64,000 nucleotides of DNA from Bacillus tequilensis KCTC 13622. GTDB lineage: Bacteria > Bacillota > Bacilli > Bacillales > Bacillaceae. A model generated the notes under the pieces. The model saw nothing but the letters and a program-made list of their open reading frames with translations. It was not told the DNA's origin and searched no databases. The translations under genes and the position numbers were made by a program. Positions within the stretch are counted from its first letter, which is position 1. Every line of letters begins with the position of its first letter. Positions 39,801 through 47,258 of the stretch are shown piece by piece. The stretch is from positions 1 through 64,000 of the forward strand of contig NZ_AYTO01000032.1 of NCBI RefSeq assembly GCF_000507145.1. The letters run 5' to 3'.

Positions 39801-40199
39801 TTCAATATATCCTTTTTCACCGGGCGTCAATGCGATAATGCCTTCTCGATAACTGTGAAGCCATTTCGGCTTTAGCCCGCCTTTTGATTTCGATTGCAGG
39901 ACGCTGCTGATTTTCAGCAGGTTTTGATAACCTGTATTTGATTTGGCCAGCAGAACGAGCGGGTAAGCTTCAAGCTCGTTATCATCTGTGAAAACAGAGG
40001 CCGTCAAACCGATTATCGGATTGATCCCTCTCGCCTTGCAGGCTTTATAAAATTGGATAGCTCCGTACATGACATGATCATCTGTCAGCGCCAAAGACGC
40101 ATATCCGAGCCTGTCAGCTTCACTGACGAGCTCTTCCACAGCCGCGGCGCTGTTTAGCAGGCTGTACCCGCTATGCACTTGCAGGTGAACAAAAGACAT
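36852..40199 (-). CDS. dnaE: DNA polymerase III alpha subunit DnaE
   Basis: A 1115-aa family C polymerase. In B. subtilis DnaE extends primers on the lagging strand before handing over to PolC. The PHP domain (about 1-210) starts VHLQVHSGYSLLNS; the palm carries the catalytic triad in PDIDIDFPD (about 385) and the Asp near 540; fingers have RRAVSKKKKE; a helix-hairpin-helix stretch and an OB-fold (about 950-1040) follow. No proofreading exonuclease is inserted, unlike PolC. It begins the dnaE-ytsJ gene pair and is divergent from ytrH. Confidence 0.97.
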   Translation of the reverse strand: MSFVHLQVHSGYSLLNSAAAVEELVSEADRLGYASLALTDDHVMYGAIQFYKACKARGINPIIGLTASVFTDDNELEAYPLVLLAKSNTGYQNLLKISSVLQSKSKGGLKPKWLHSYREGIIALTPGEKGYIETLLEGGLFEQAAQTARDFQSIFGKGAFYFSYQPFKGNQALSEQILRLSEETGIRVTATGDVHYIRKEDKAAYRCLKAIKAGEKLTDAPAEDLPDLDLKPLEEMQNIYREHPEALQASVEIAEQCRVDVSLGQTRLPSFPTPDGTSADDYLTDICMAGLRSRFGTPDERYLRRLQYELDVIKRMKFSDYFLIVWDFMKHAHEKGIVTGPGRGSAAGSLVAYVLYITDVDPIKHHLLFERFLNPERISMPDIDIDFPDTRRDEVIQYVQQKYGEMHVAQIITFGTLAAKAALRDVGRVFGVSPKEADQLAKLIPSRPGMTLDEARQQSPQLDKRLQESSLLQQVYTIARKIEGLPRHASTHAAGVVLSEEPLTDVVPLQEGHEGIYLTQYAMDHLEDLGLLKMDFLGLRNLTLIESITSMIEKEENIKIDLSNMSYHDDKTFSLLSKGDTTGIFQLESSGMRSVLKRLKPSGLEDIVAVNALYRPGPMEHIPLFIDRKHGRAPVHYPHEDLRSILEDTYGVIVYQEQIMMIASRMAGFSLGEADLLRRAVSKKKKEILDKERSHFVEGCLKKEYSVDTANEVYDLIVKFANYGFNRSHAVAYSMIGCQLAYLKAHYPLYFMCGLLTSVIGNEDKIAQYLYEAKGSGIRILPPSVNKSSFPFTVEDGSVRYSLRAIKSVGVSAVKDIYKARKEKPFEDLFDFCFRVPSKSVNRKTLEALIFSGAMDEFGQNRATLLASIDVALEHAELFAADDDQMGLFLDESFSIKPKYVETDELPLVDLLAFEKDTLGIYFSNHPLSAYRKQLAAHGAVPILQAGQAVKRQLSLGVLLSKIKTIRTKTGQNMAFLTLSDETGEMEAVVFPEQFRQLSPVLREGALLFTAGKCEVRQDKVQFIMSRAELLENMDAEKVPSVYIKIESSQHSQEILAKIKRILLEHKGETGVYLYYERQKQTIKLPESFHIHADHQVLYRLKELLGQKNVVLKQW

Positions 40200-40337
40200 G
40201 CTATCACCTCTTTCTCTTACGATCCATTTCTTCCTTCATTATAAGGCGGGTTTTCGAAAGAAACAAATGTTCTTTTTTGACTCGTCATCATACTTGTCCT
40301 GAAAGCTCAATATGATATAGAAGGTGAGGTGATAAGG

Positions 40338-40679
40338 ATGGATCAGGAAGCAGGATTTATGGTGAACTTTATCAATAGCTATTTCATTGCATTAGGGGTG
40401 CTGATCGGAGGGGCGCTCATCGGAGGGCTCGGAGCATATTTGGCAGGCGAAGCCCCGCTTACTGCAATTACAAAGCTTGCGAACCGGTTAAAAATATGGG
40501 CGCTTGTTGCGGCTATCGGAGGCACATTTGATGCGGTATACAGCTTTGAACGGGGCATTCTTGAAGGCAATACGAGAGATATCTTTAAGCAGCTTCTTTT
40601 GATTATCTCGGCCATGGGCGGCGCGCAAAGCGGCTGGCTCATTATTTCATGGCTGACCCAGGAGCACCTTTCTTCATGA
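40338..40679 (+). CDS. ytrH: Sporulation membrane protein YtrH
   Basis: A 113-aa membrane protein with three hydrophobic helices and a Gly-rich first segment (GVLIGGALIGGLGAYLAG). In B. subtilis ytrH is transcribed in the mother cell under SigE and is needed for efficient sporulation. The ATG at 40338 follows GAGGTGATAAGG; the GTG at 40329 is inside that motif. Its stop overlaps the ytrI start in an ATGA, so the two are translationally coupled, suggesting they act as a complex. It is divergent from dnaE. Confidence 0.9.
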   Translation: MDQEAGFMVNFINSYFIALGVLIGGALIGGLGAYLAGEAPLTAITKLANRLKIWALVAAIGGTFDAVYSFERGILEGNTRDIFKQLLLIISAMGGAQSGWLIISWLTQEHLSS

Positions 40680-41179
40680 GGGTCCCCCAGCATTACAAAA
40701 AACCGGGATGGCAGCGTTTTTTTGCGGGAATGATGTGCGGAGCCGTAATCAGCTGGTTCTTTTTCCTGTTTACTTACGGAACATTCCAAGAGGAGCAGGT
40801 CAGCCTCATCGAAAAACAAAAAGAGCACGTAAAAGACTTGAATAATCAAATTTCGATCTACCAAGAAGACCTCCATAAACTGAATGAAGACAATAAAAGA
40901 AAACTGCTGATTCAAAGCGTCAGCGTTAAATTGCTGAATGGGGACAAATATAAAATATCGCAGCCGGATAAAACGAAATTTGAGGAGCATGTAAAGGATG
41001 ATATTTCAGAGGTCATTACAAAAGACATAGAGAGCGTCTATCAAACAAAGGATCTTTTAAAACGGACAATTGAAAATAAAGTCTATGTGATCAATGAAAA
41101 AAAATACGAAGCAACCGTCAAGGAATTAACGATTTATACAAGACTGACAGTAGAACTTGAAATATCTTTCGCCGCGTAA
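40676..41179 (+). CDS. ytrI: Sporulation membrane protein YtrI
   Basis: A 167-aa protein with a short basic N-terminus, one membrane helix (about 17-38) and a long heptad-like coiled coil (about 40-80, rich in Glu, Lys, Leu and Asn), followed by a C-terminal mixed domain. It is the partner of YtrH in sporulation. The ATG at 40676 overlaps the ytrH stop by 4 nt. The topology suggests a small cytoplasmic tail and a larger domain outside, possibly in the space between mother cell and forespore; that is inference. Confidence 0.9.
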   Translation: MRVPQHYKKPGWQRFFAGMMCGAVISWFFFLFTYGTFQEEQVSLIEKQKEHVKDLNNQISIYQEDLHKLNEDNKRKLLIQSVSVKLLNGDKYKISQPDKTKFEEHVKDDISEVITKDIESVYQTKDLLKRTIENKVYVINEKKYEATVKELTIYTRLTVELEISFAA

Positions 41180-41281
41180 TTATGGATTTTTTTCTAAATC
41201 CTCCAAACTTCTGTCGCTTTTTCCCATTCTTTTTTATAAACTATATGGGAGGCTTAATGGCGAAAGGAAGGAGGAAGGGAA

Positions 41282-41473
41282 ATGGAGGTTTACAGTGACC
41301 GTCAGTTAGCAAAAGATCATGCAGCCCGTCTCAGACAAGGTTTTTCTGCCTATGCCGAAACAAACTCACTCGCTTCCCTCATCAAAAAAGAACTTCAATC
41401 TCACAATCTCCAAGTCTACGAAGACCTTACTGATTTCGGCTGCTGGTTCATCCCCGTCACAGATGAACACTAA
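41282..41473 (+). CDS. ytzJ: Small conserved protein YtzJ
   Basis: A 63-aa protein: a charged, helical N-terminal half (DRQLAKDHAARLRQGF) and a C-terminal half ending in DFGCWFIPVTDEH. It resembles a small protein I recall as YtzJ at this place in B. subtilis. No motif, signal or membrane segment gives a function. A strong GGAGGAAGGGAA precedes the ATG, which supports it as a real gene. It lies 102 nt after ytrI in the same direction and converges on nrnA, so co-expression with the sporulation pair is possible. Confidence 0.75.
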   Translation: MEVYSDRQLAKDHAARLRQGFSAYAETNSLASLIKKELQSHNLQVYEDLTDFGCWFIPVTDEH

Positions 41474-41476
41474 GAG

Positions 41477-41492
41477 AGAGGGTCTCCCCTCT
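41477..41492. terminator. Short hairpin between ytzJ and nrnA
   Basis: AGAGGG and CCCTCT pair around a 4-nt loop between convergent stops. There is no T-run, so terminator function is uncertain. Confidence 0.35.
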
Positions 41493-42432
41493 ACTCGTGT
41501 TCTTTACATAATGTTTCCAGATCAGCCAAAATTCGATCAGCTTCATCCCAGCTGTAAATAGAGGCGCCTGAAGCAAGCGGATGCCCTCCGCCGTTATATT
41601 TCCGGGCAAGTCCGTTAATGACAGGCCCCTTCGAACGGAATCTGACTCTGATTTGATCGTCTTCTTCTACGAAAAACACCCAAGCGCGAATACCCGAGAT
41701 ATTGCCAAGCGTCCCGACAAGCTGTGATGCTTCTGAAGCCGTTGTGCCGAACTGTTCAAGCGTATCCTTTTTGATGAAAACAGAAGCGGCGCCGTTTTCG
41801 GACAATGACACATTTTGAAAGATAAAGCCGTTAAGCTTCACCACATTCAGCTTTGTTTCATACAATTGATTAAACAACTCTGAGGAAGAGAATGGATACT
41901 CAATGAGCTCGCTTGCATATTTTAATGTTTTTTCCGTTGTATTCGGAAACAAGAAGCGGCCGGTATCTCCGACAATGCCGGCATAAATCAGCTCTGCCGC
42001 TTTCGTATTCAGCTTCCAGCCGTGTTCTTTTCCTTCTAAATACAGCTCGTAAATCATTTCACTTACTGAGCTTGCGCTTGTATCGACCCAGAGGAGGTCC
42101 CCGTATGGATCTTCGTTCGGATGGTGGTCGATTTTCATCAGTTTGGCGCCTGAAGGATAACGCTGATCATCGATTCTTTCCTGATTCGCCGTATCACAGA
42201 CAATGACAAGCGCGCCTTCATATGTTTCATTGTCCACCTCATCAAGGGTATATAAGAATGAGAGGGACGGTTCAGGCGTGCCGACCGCGAAAATATTTTT
42301 TTCAGGATACGTTTCACGCAGGATTTCCGTAAGTCCGCACTGTGATCCATAGGCATCCGGATCAGGACGCACATGTCTATGTAAGATAATCGTGTCATAT
42401 AATGATATGGTTCTGATTAATTCTGTTTTCAT
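41491..42432 (-). CDS. nrnA: Oligoribonuclease and pAp phosphatase NrnA
   Basis: A 313-aa DHH/DHHA1 phosphoesterase (YtqI). Metal ligands are seen in HRHVRPDPDAYGS near the N-terminus and DHHPNEDPYGD near residue 103; the C-terminal DHHA1 domain has the substrate loop YNGGGHPLASGA. In Bacillus it degrades short RNA oligonucleotides (nanoRNA) and 3'-phosphoadenosine 5'-phosphate, taking the place of E. coli Orn and CysQ. The pAp role links it to sulfate assimilation. It is divergent from ytpI and convergent with ytzJ. Confidence 0.95.
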   Translation of the reverse strand: MKTELIRTISLYDTIILHRHVRPDPDAYGSQCGLTEILRETYPEKNIFAVGTPEPSLSFLYTLDEVDNETYEGALVIVCDTANQERIDDQRYPSGAKLMKIDHHPNEDPYGDLLWVDTSASSVSEMIYELYLEGKEHGWKLNTKAAELIYAGIVGDTGRFLFPNTTEKTLKYASELIEYPFSSSELFNQLYETKLNVVKLNGFIFQNVSLSENGAASVFIKKDTLEQFGTTASEASQLVGTLGNISGIRAWVFFVEEDDQIRVRFRSKGPVINGLARKYNGGGHPLASGASIYSWDEADRILADLETLCKEHE

Positions 42433-42562
42433 TTGATACTCCTTTATTGTTTTTATTCATTAAATCACATTCTCTGCCGACGGAAAAGAAAAATAACGTC
42501 AAAACCAAGCCCGTTTTTGTATAGAATGGGTTTGTAAACTTTTACGATGGAGGATTTCATTT

Positions 42563-42865
42563 ATGCTGGTTCTTGTTTTTTTGATTGGGCTTTCAGCCTG
42601 CTTTTATGTGTACTATAAAGTAAAAGACATACGGGCAAAACAAGCGTTGAAAAAAGAAATCTGTTCAGCAAAATCAAGCATGGCCTTAGGGTCTCTCGTC
42701 CTGTTCTACGGGATCAACCAAATGCTATTATTCCATTCAGTATTAACGTTAGTAATCGGCGGTATTTTTATCGTCATAGGAGCAGGAAGCGCTTGGGCAG
42801 GTTATAAAGCCTACAGGCATTACAATCCCCTTTACGCCAAAGAAGCTGAAAGAGATCACGCGTAA
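42563..42865 (+). CDS. ytpI: YtpI-like membrane protein
   Basis: A 100-aa membrane protein with three expected helices (about 2-20, 38-55 and 60-78) and a basic loop (KVKDIRAKQALKKE) after the first. It belongs to the YtpI-like family of Bacilli; the function is unknown. A GGAGG sits 10 nt before the ATG. It is divergent from nrnA and convergent with ytoI; the 18-nt gap to the ytoI stop holds a small stem. Confidence 0.88.
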   Translation: MLVLVFLIGLSACFYVYYKVKDIRAKQALKKEICSAKSSMALGSLVLFYGINQMLLFHSVLTLVIGGIFIVIGAGSAWAGYKAYRHYNPLYAKEAERDHA

Positions 42866-42886
42866 GGGGCGCCTGAACGTCCCTTA
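42863..42886. terminator. Weak hairpin between ytpI and ytoI
   Basis: TAAGGG (42863-42868) and CCCTTA (42881-42886) pair across the convergent stop codons. There is no T-tract and the loop is GC-rich; low confidence as a terminator. Confidence 0.35.
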
Positions 42887-44203
42887 GCTTCTTTCCATCA
42901 GCTGAACCATCAGCATCGCTTTAGACACGATATGGCCTTGGCTGTGCACCTCAACTTCCATTTTTCCGAACTTTCTGCCGGCCTCCAAAATGCGCGGTTT
43001 GACTTCGATGACCGATTCTATTTGAACAGGCTTCAGAAAGAAAATGGTGATGCTTTCGATTACGAGTTCGCCGCGTTTTTTCGAACGCAAAAATCGGTTT
43101 GCCGCTTGCGTTAAAATGGTCGTAAACACACCATAAGATATGGTTCCGAGCTGATTTGTCATTTGCGGCGTGACTTCATACTCGTAAACCGTTTGATCCT
43201 CTTTATCATTATCCTCATCTTTAAATCCCCTTGAAACGATATCATCAAGCTTCTCCCCGATCTGGGGCTGTTTTTGAATCATTTGCAGAGCTTTTAACAC
43301 GTCTTGGCGGCTGATCATGCCGATCAGTTTTTGGTGTCCATCAGTGACGGGAAGCACTTCGATCCCTTCCCATACCATCATTTGCGCCGCTGAGGCGACA
43401 GATGTTTTCCCAATAACCGTAACGGGATTTTTGGTCATGACCTTTTCGATGGGCGCGTTTCGATCATGGCCGGCAATATCTTTTGGTGTCAGGATGCCGT
43501 GGATTTTCATCTGCTCGTCAACAACCGGGTACCTGCCGTGCCCCGTTTCAAAATTTTTCTCATACCATTTTTCAAGTTTATCCTTCGGCGAAAGACATAC
43601 TGTACGATCCGCGGGCGTTAGAATGTCCTCCACCAGAACAATTTCTTTTTTGATCAGCTGGTCATAAATCGCCCGGTTAATCATTGCGGCGACTGTAAAC
43701 GTGTCATAGCTCGTGGATAAAATCGGCAGCTCAAGCTCATCTGCCAGCTGCACAATGCTGTCATCCGTGTTGAAGCCCCCGGTCACCAAGACAGCCGCGC
43801 CCGCTTCAAGCGCCTGTCTGTGTGCGTTAATTCTGTTTCCGACTATCAAAAGATTCCCCGCTGCCGTATAACGCATCATCGCGTCCAGCTCCATCGCGCC
43901 GATGACGAATTTATTCAATGTCTTATGGAGTCCGGCCCGGCCTCCGAGCACCTGTCCGTCTATGACATTTACGACTTCTGCGTATGTAAGCTTTTCAATA
44001 TTCTCTTTTTTCTTTTGCTCAATCCTGATTGTGCCTACACGTTCAATCGTGCTGACAAATCCTTTATTCTCAGCTTCCTTGATCGCTCTGTATGCGGTCC
44101 CTTCGCTTACTTTCATTTCCTTTGCAATTCTTCGCACAGAAATTTTTTCACCGACAGGCAGTGAATCAATATATGTTAAAATTTGTTCATGCTTCGTTGC
44201 CAA
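42884..44203 (-). CDS. ytoI: YtoI: HTH, DRTGG, tandem CBS and hotdog domains
   Basis: A 439-aa multidomain protein. An N-terminal winged helix (about 1-65, VGEKISVRRIAKEMKVSEGTAYRAI) resembles GntR-type DNA-binding domains; a DRTGG domain follows (about 70-185), then two CBS domains (about 195-310, HGILTPKDIAGHDR and GMISRQDVLKAL) that usually bind adenine nucleotides, then a hotdog/4HBT acyl-CoA thioesterase-like domain (about 325-439). The TTG at 44203 with AGAGGTGAAA gives the usual length; the longer frame from 44338 runs over the ytnM terminator. It is probably a ligand-responsive regulator; targets are unknown. Confidence 0.9.
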   Translation of the reverse strand: MATKHEQILTYIDSLPVGEKISVRRIAKEMKVSEGTAYRAIKEAENKGFVSTIERVGTIRIEQKKKENIEKLTYAEVVNVIDGQVLGGRAGLHKTLNKFVIGAMELDAMMRYTAAGNLLIVGNRINAHRQALEAGAAVLVTGGFNTDDSIVQLADELELPILSTSYDTFTVAAMINRAIYDQLIKKEIVLVEDILTPADRTVCLSPKDKLEKWYEKNFETGHGRYPVVDEQMKIHGILTPKDIAGHDRNAPIEKVMTKNPVTVIGKTSVASAAQMMVWEGIEVLPVTDGHQKLIGMISRQDVLKALQMIQKQPQIGEKLDDIVSRGFKDEDNDKEDQTVYEYEVTPQMTNQLGTISYGVFTTILTQAANRFLRSKKRGELVIESITIFFLKPVQIESVIEVKPRILEAGRKFGKMEVEVHSQGHIVSKAMLMVQLMERS

Positions 44204-44278
44204 GCCTTTCACCTCTAAGGACAGTCTTCTGTTTTCATTATAAGGGCTCGGAGGATTCGTACGCAATGAGGCTGGAAA

Positions 44279-44306
44279 ATAAAAAAAGAAGCCTCCCCGG
44301 CTTCTT
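44279..44306 (-). terminator. Terminator of the sulfur-salvage operon (after ytnM)
   Basis: AAGAAGCC (44286-44293) and GGCTTCTT (44299-44306) pair around a TCCCC loop with seven T following on the minus strand. Confidence 0.88.
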
Positions 44307-44371
44307 ACAGCGCTGATTTCTTTCCAATCAAGCAGCAAGGACCTCGCGACTCCTTTTACCTCGTAAAGTCT

Positions 44372-45277
44372 TTATTTTTCTTTTAAATAGACATCAACCG
44401 CTGTCTTAGCAATATCTCGATTCCCTATTTTAGATAAAACGAATAAAACAGCGAACAGCCAAATTGCTCCTATCGCCGTATAGATCAATGGATAAACCGC
44501 TGTGTTTTCGATCCATTCATTTATCAATGTTCTGGCATTTACCAGAATGATAAATCCTCCGACAAGCACACCCATCAATTGCGGGTGAAATTTCTGAACC
44601 AGCCATGCTGCGATAGGAGCGGCGATGATTCCGCCGGCCATTAACGAACATACCCATAACCAATTGACATCCTCCCATCCTAATGAAATAAAAAAACCGG
44701 CAGTTGCAGATACTGCGATGGCAAATTCACTTGTATCTACTGTCCCCACTACTTTCCTCGGGCTCAAGCCTTTGCGTGATAATAAAATCGGCGTTGTGAC
44801 AGGTCCCCAGCCGCCTCCGCCTGTGGCATCTGCAAAACCTGCGATCACTCCTAACGGAATGGATTGTTTTCGGCTTAACGGCACGTATTTTTTCTCAAGA
44901 GCAGGCTTGTAGTGAAATAAAAATCTAATCAATACATATCCGCCCAGCAGGAGCAAAAACAAAGAAATAAAGGGTTTCGCCACATCTCCCGGTAAGTGGC
45001 TGAGAAATGCCGCACCTAAAAAAGCGCCTATTGAACCAGGAATGACAAGCTGATAAACGGTTTGTTTGTCAACATTTCCAAATTTAATATGTGACACTCC
45101 CGATGCGGCAGTTGTTACGACTTCCGCTAAATGGACAGAAGCCGAAGCCACAGCAGGTGTGATGCTGAAAGCCAATAACAAAGAAGTTGAGGTCACCCCA
45201 TAAGCCATTCCTAACGAACCGTCTATTAATTGCGATAACAAGCCTATAAATGCAAAAACAATTAATTTCTTCATCAA
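44372..45277 (-). CDS. ytnM: TauE/SafE family transporter YtnM
   Basis: A 301-aa membrane protein of the TauE/SafE (DUF81) family, about eight helices in two repeats; each repeat starts with a Gly-rich helix (GLLSQLIDGSLGMAYG and GVIAGFADATGGGGWG). Members export sulfite, sulfoacetate or other sulfur-containing anions. As the last gene of the sulfur operon, 43 nt after sndA, it probably exports a sulfur by-product or organic anion produced in the salvage pathway. Substrate is inferred from context only. The ATG at 45277 is preceded by GAGGTG. Confidence 0.9.
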   Translation of the reverse strand: MMKKLIVFAFIGLLSQLIDGSLGMAYGVTSTSLLLAFSITPAVASASVHLAEVVTTAASGVSHIKFGNVDKQTVYQLVIPGSIGAFLGAAFLSHLPGDVAKPFISLFLLLLGGYVLIRFLFHYKPALEKKYVPLSRKQSIPLGVIAGFADATGGGGWGPVTTPILLSRKGLSPRKVVGTVDTSEFAIAVSATAGFFISLGWEDVNWLWVCSLMAGGIIAAPIAAWLVQKFHPQLMGVLVGGFIILVNARTLINEWIENTAVYPLIYTAIGAIWLFAVLFVLSKIGNRDIAKTAVDVYLKEK

Positions 45278-45320
45278 AACACCTCAATCAGATATTTTTG
45301 GCTCTTCATTCCTGCGTAGA

Positions 45321-46511
45321 TCAATGTAATAGTCTCTTAGCGCCTTCATATAAAAAATAAGAGGCTTTTATAATGGCAGTTTCATCAATTGTAAAGGCCG
45401 GGTGATGCCAATCATGATCGCCGCCCGTTCCAAAAAATGCAAATGAGCCGGGTATATGTTCTAGATAGTAAGCGAAATCTTCTCCGGCAGTTGACGGATT
45501 GGGATCAATGACTTGAAGCCTTGCTTTATGTGCAGCGTCTCGCACCAGCTCAGTTATTGCCTCATCATTACAAAGCGGCGGCGGTCCGGAATGCCACTTC
45601 ACATTTGCCTTTAACGAGAAAGCAGAAGAAATCTGCTCTGCGACAGCCAAAAAACGCTGCTGTACTTGATGACGAACCTCTTGATCAAAAGTACGGACAG
45701 TGCCCTCGAAAGAAACGGCATCCGGGATGACATTCCATGTGCTTCCGCCATTGATTTTCCCTACGGTGACAATTGCGCTTTTTAGCGGGTTTACATTTCT
45801 GCTTACAATCGTTTGCAGGGCAACGATAAGCGAAGAGGCGCCTACAATGGGATCAAAACCATTATGGGGCAATGCTGCATGAGCACCTTTCCCTTGTATC
45901 TCTACTTTAAATCGGTCAACAGCAGCCATAAGAGACCCTGTTTTTAACCCTACCGTGCCGACCGGTATATCTGGTTTATTGTGAAGACCAATCACTGCAT
46001 CAATACCATCCAACTGGCCGTCCTCAATCACTTTGGCAGCGCCGGCACCTGATTCCTCTGCCGGCTGAAATAATAAACGAACTTTCCCTTTCAGGCTGTC
46101 TTGATTTTCCTTTAATAAAAAGGCCGCACCCAGAAGGGCTGTCGTATGAAAATCATGCCCGCACGCATGCATGATTCCTTTACGTTTAGATGCATAAGGC
46201 AAGCCTGTTTTTTCTTCAATTGGCAAGGCATCGATATCAGCCCTCAAAGCAATCGACGGACCCTCTGACTCTCCTGCTATGTCTGCGAATACTCCCGTTT
46301 TCAGTGAAGTAGGGCGAATCTGTATCCCCTTTTCTGTCAGGCATTTTTTTATAAAATCCGTTGTTTCAAATTCTTCCTTTGACAGTTCAGGATATTGGTG
46401 CAGGTGGCGGCGAATGCCGATGAGCTGTTTTTCCAGCGTTGTAGAATATTCTTCATTTTCGTTCTGAAATGGATATGCGCCTTCTATATTTCTCCAATAA
46501 TCCAAAGACAT
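45321..46511 (-). CDS. sndA: N-acetyl-cysteine deacetylase SndA (M20 amidohydrolase)
   Basis: A 396-aa M20D family amidohydrolase (YtnL). Metal ligands are in ACGHDFHTTALLG, PAEESGAG with the catalytic Glu, HNKPDIPVG and TAGEDFAYY; a dimerisation lid lies between about 185 and 300. It removes the acetyl group from N-acetylated cysteine derivatives at the end of the salvage pathway. As I remember it, the B. subtilis 168 protein is about 20 residues longer with a tail ending KISD; here the frame stops at KRLLH, while bases able to encode KISD followed by a stop survive just downstream in another frame. The core is complete, so activity is expected. Confidence 0.9.
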   Translation of the reverse strand: MSLDYWRNIEGAYPFQNENEEYSTTLEKQLIGIRRHLHQYPELSKEEFETTDFIKKCLTEKGIQIRPTSLKTGVFADIAGESEGPSIALRADIDALPIEEKTGLPYASKRKGIMHACGHDFHTTALLGAAFLLKENQDSLKGKVRLLFQPAEESGAGAAKVIEDGQLDGIDAVIGLHNKPDIPVGTVGLKTGSLMAAVDRFKVEIQGKGAHAALPHNGFDPIVGASSLIVALQTIVSRNVNPLKSAIVTVGKINGGSTWNVIPDAVSFEGTVRTFDQEVRHQVQQRFLAVAEQISSAFSLKANVKWHSGPPPLCNDEAITELVRDAAHKARLQVIDPNPSTAGEDFAYYLEHIPGSFAFFGTGGDHDWHHPAFTIDETAIIKASYFLYEGAKRLLH

Positions 46512-46528
46512 GTTTCCCGCTCCTTTCC

Positions 46529-47221
46529 CTATCCCAATCTATTTTCTCCCGGCTCTTCAATATAAGCAGCAACAAACCGGCTCAACTTTTCAGTAAGACC
46601 GCCCGCCCCAAATTTGATATACTTGCTGGAAGTTTTTTGATCGCCTTCTTTTAAAAAGCTTAAAAAAGATAAAATATAAATGCGCCTGTAGGCAATTTGC
46701 GTAATTCCATACTCGAAAAACCAATTGTCAATGACATTGTATACACCTCGGTTGATGCCATACAGATCGTTACATTTCTTGTAAAAATAGAGATCCGGAA
46801 GATTCAATTCCTGATGGGAAATCAGGTTTTCTTTTTTGTTTTTTGTCGTCATTCCAATCAGCTCAAAGCGTTTTGCCGCGCATGAAATATCTTTTGTAAT
46901 TTGCTTTTTTAAAGACTCCAAAGAATCAAACCTTCTTTCTTCTCTCATTTTAAAGAGAATGCTGCATTCGATCTTTTCTCCATAAATGTCTCTATGAAAG
47001 TCAAACAAAAAAATCTCCAATGTTTTTTTAAGGTGAGAGCCGACGGTCGGTTTCACTCCGATATTCATCACCCCTAAATAAAATTGATGATCGACTAACA
47101 CCAGACCGCCATAAACCCCATCTTGCAGCCCATTCAATTTCGCTGCTACATTTGCCGTGGGGAATCCAAGCTTTCTGCCTAATTGTTTGCCTTTCACAAC
47201 CGTACCTGCAATGATCGTCAA
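46529..47221 (-). CDS. ribR: RibR: flavokinase-like N-terminus with RNA-interacting C-terminus
   Basis: A 230-aa protein. Residues 1-115 match the riboflavin kinase domain of RibC/RibF (GTVVKGKQLGRKLGFPTAN, GVMNIGVKPTVG, EIFLFDFHRDIYG); the FAD synthetase domain is absent. The C-terminal half (about 130-230) is a family-specific domain which in B. subtilis contacts the FMN riboswitch and keeps riboflavin genes on. I use the TTG at 47221: GGGAGG lies 9 nt upstream, whereas the ATG at 47230 touches the Shine-Dalgarno sequence. It lies within the sulfur operon, supplying flavin for the CmoO and CmoJ monooxygenases. Confidence 0.93.
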   Translation of the reverse strand: MTIIAGTVVKGKQLGRKLGFPTANVAAKLNGLQDGVYGGLVLVDHQFYLGVMNIGVKPTVGSHLKKTLEIFLFDFHRDIYGEKIECSILFKMREERRFDSLESLKKQITKDISCAAKRFELIGMTTKNKKENLISHQELNLPDLYFYKKCNDLYGINRGVYNVIDNWFFEYGITQIAYRRIYILSFLSFLKEGDQKTSSKYIKFGAGGLTEKLSRFVAAYIEEPGENRLG

Positions 47222-47258
47222 AAAAGTCATCCTCCCTTCCGTTTTGATCAAACGGTAC

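Noticed and set aside
40379..40990. Open frame of about 203 codons opposite ytrH-ytrI
   Set aside because: Mirror of two recognised genes; composition is that of a reverse-strand shadow.
44204..44338. N-terminal extension of YtoI
   Set aside because: It overlaps the ytnM terminator; the TTG at 44203 has a good ribosome-binding site and gives the family length.
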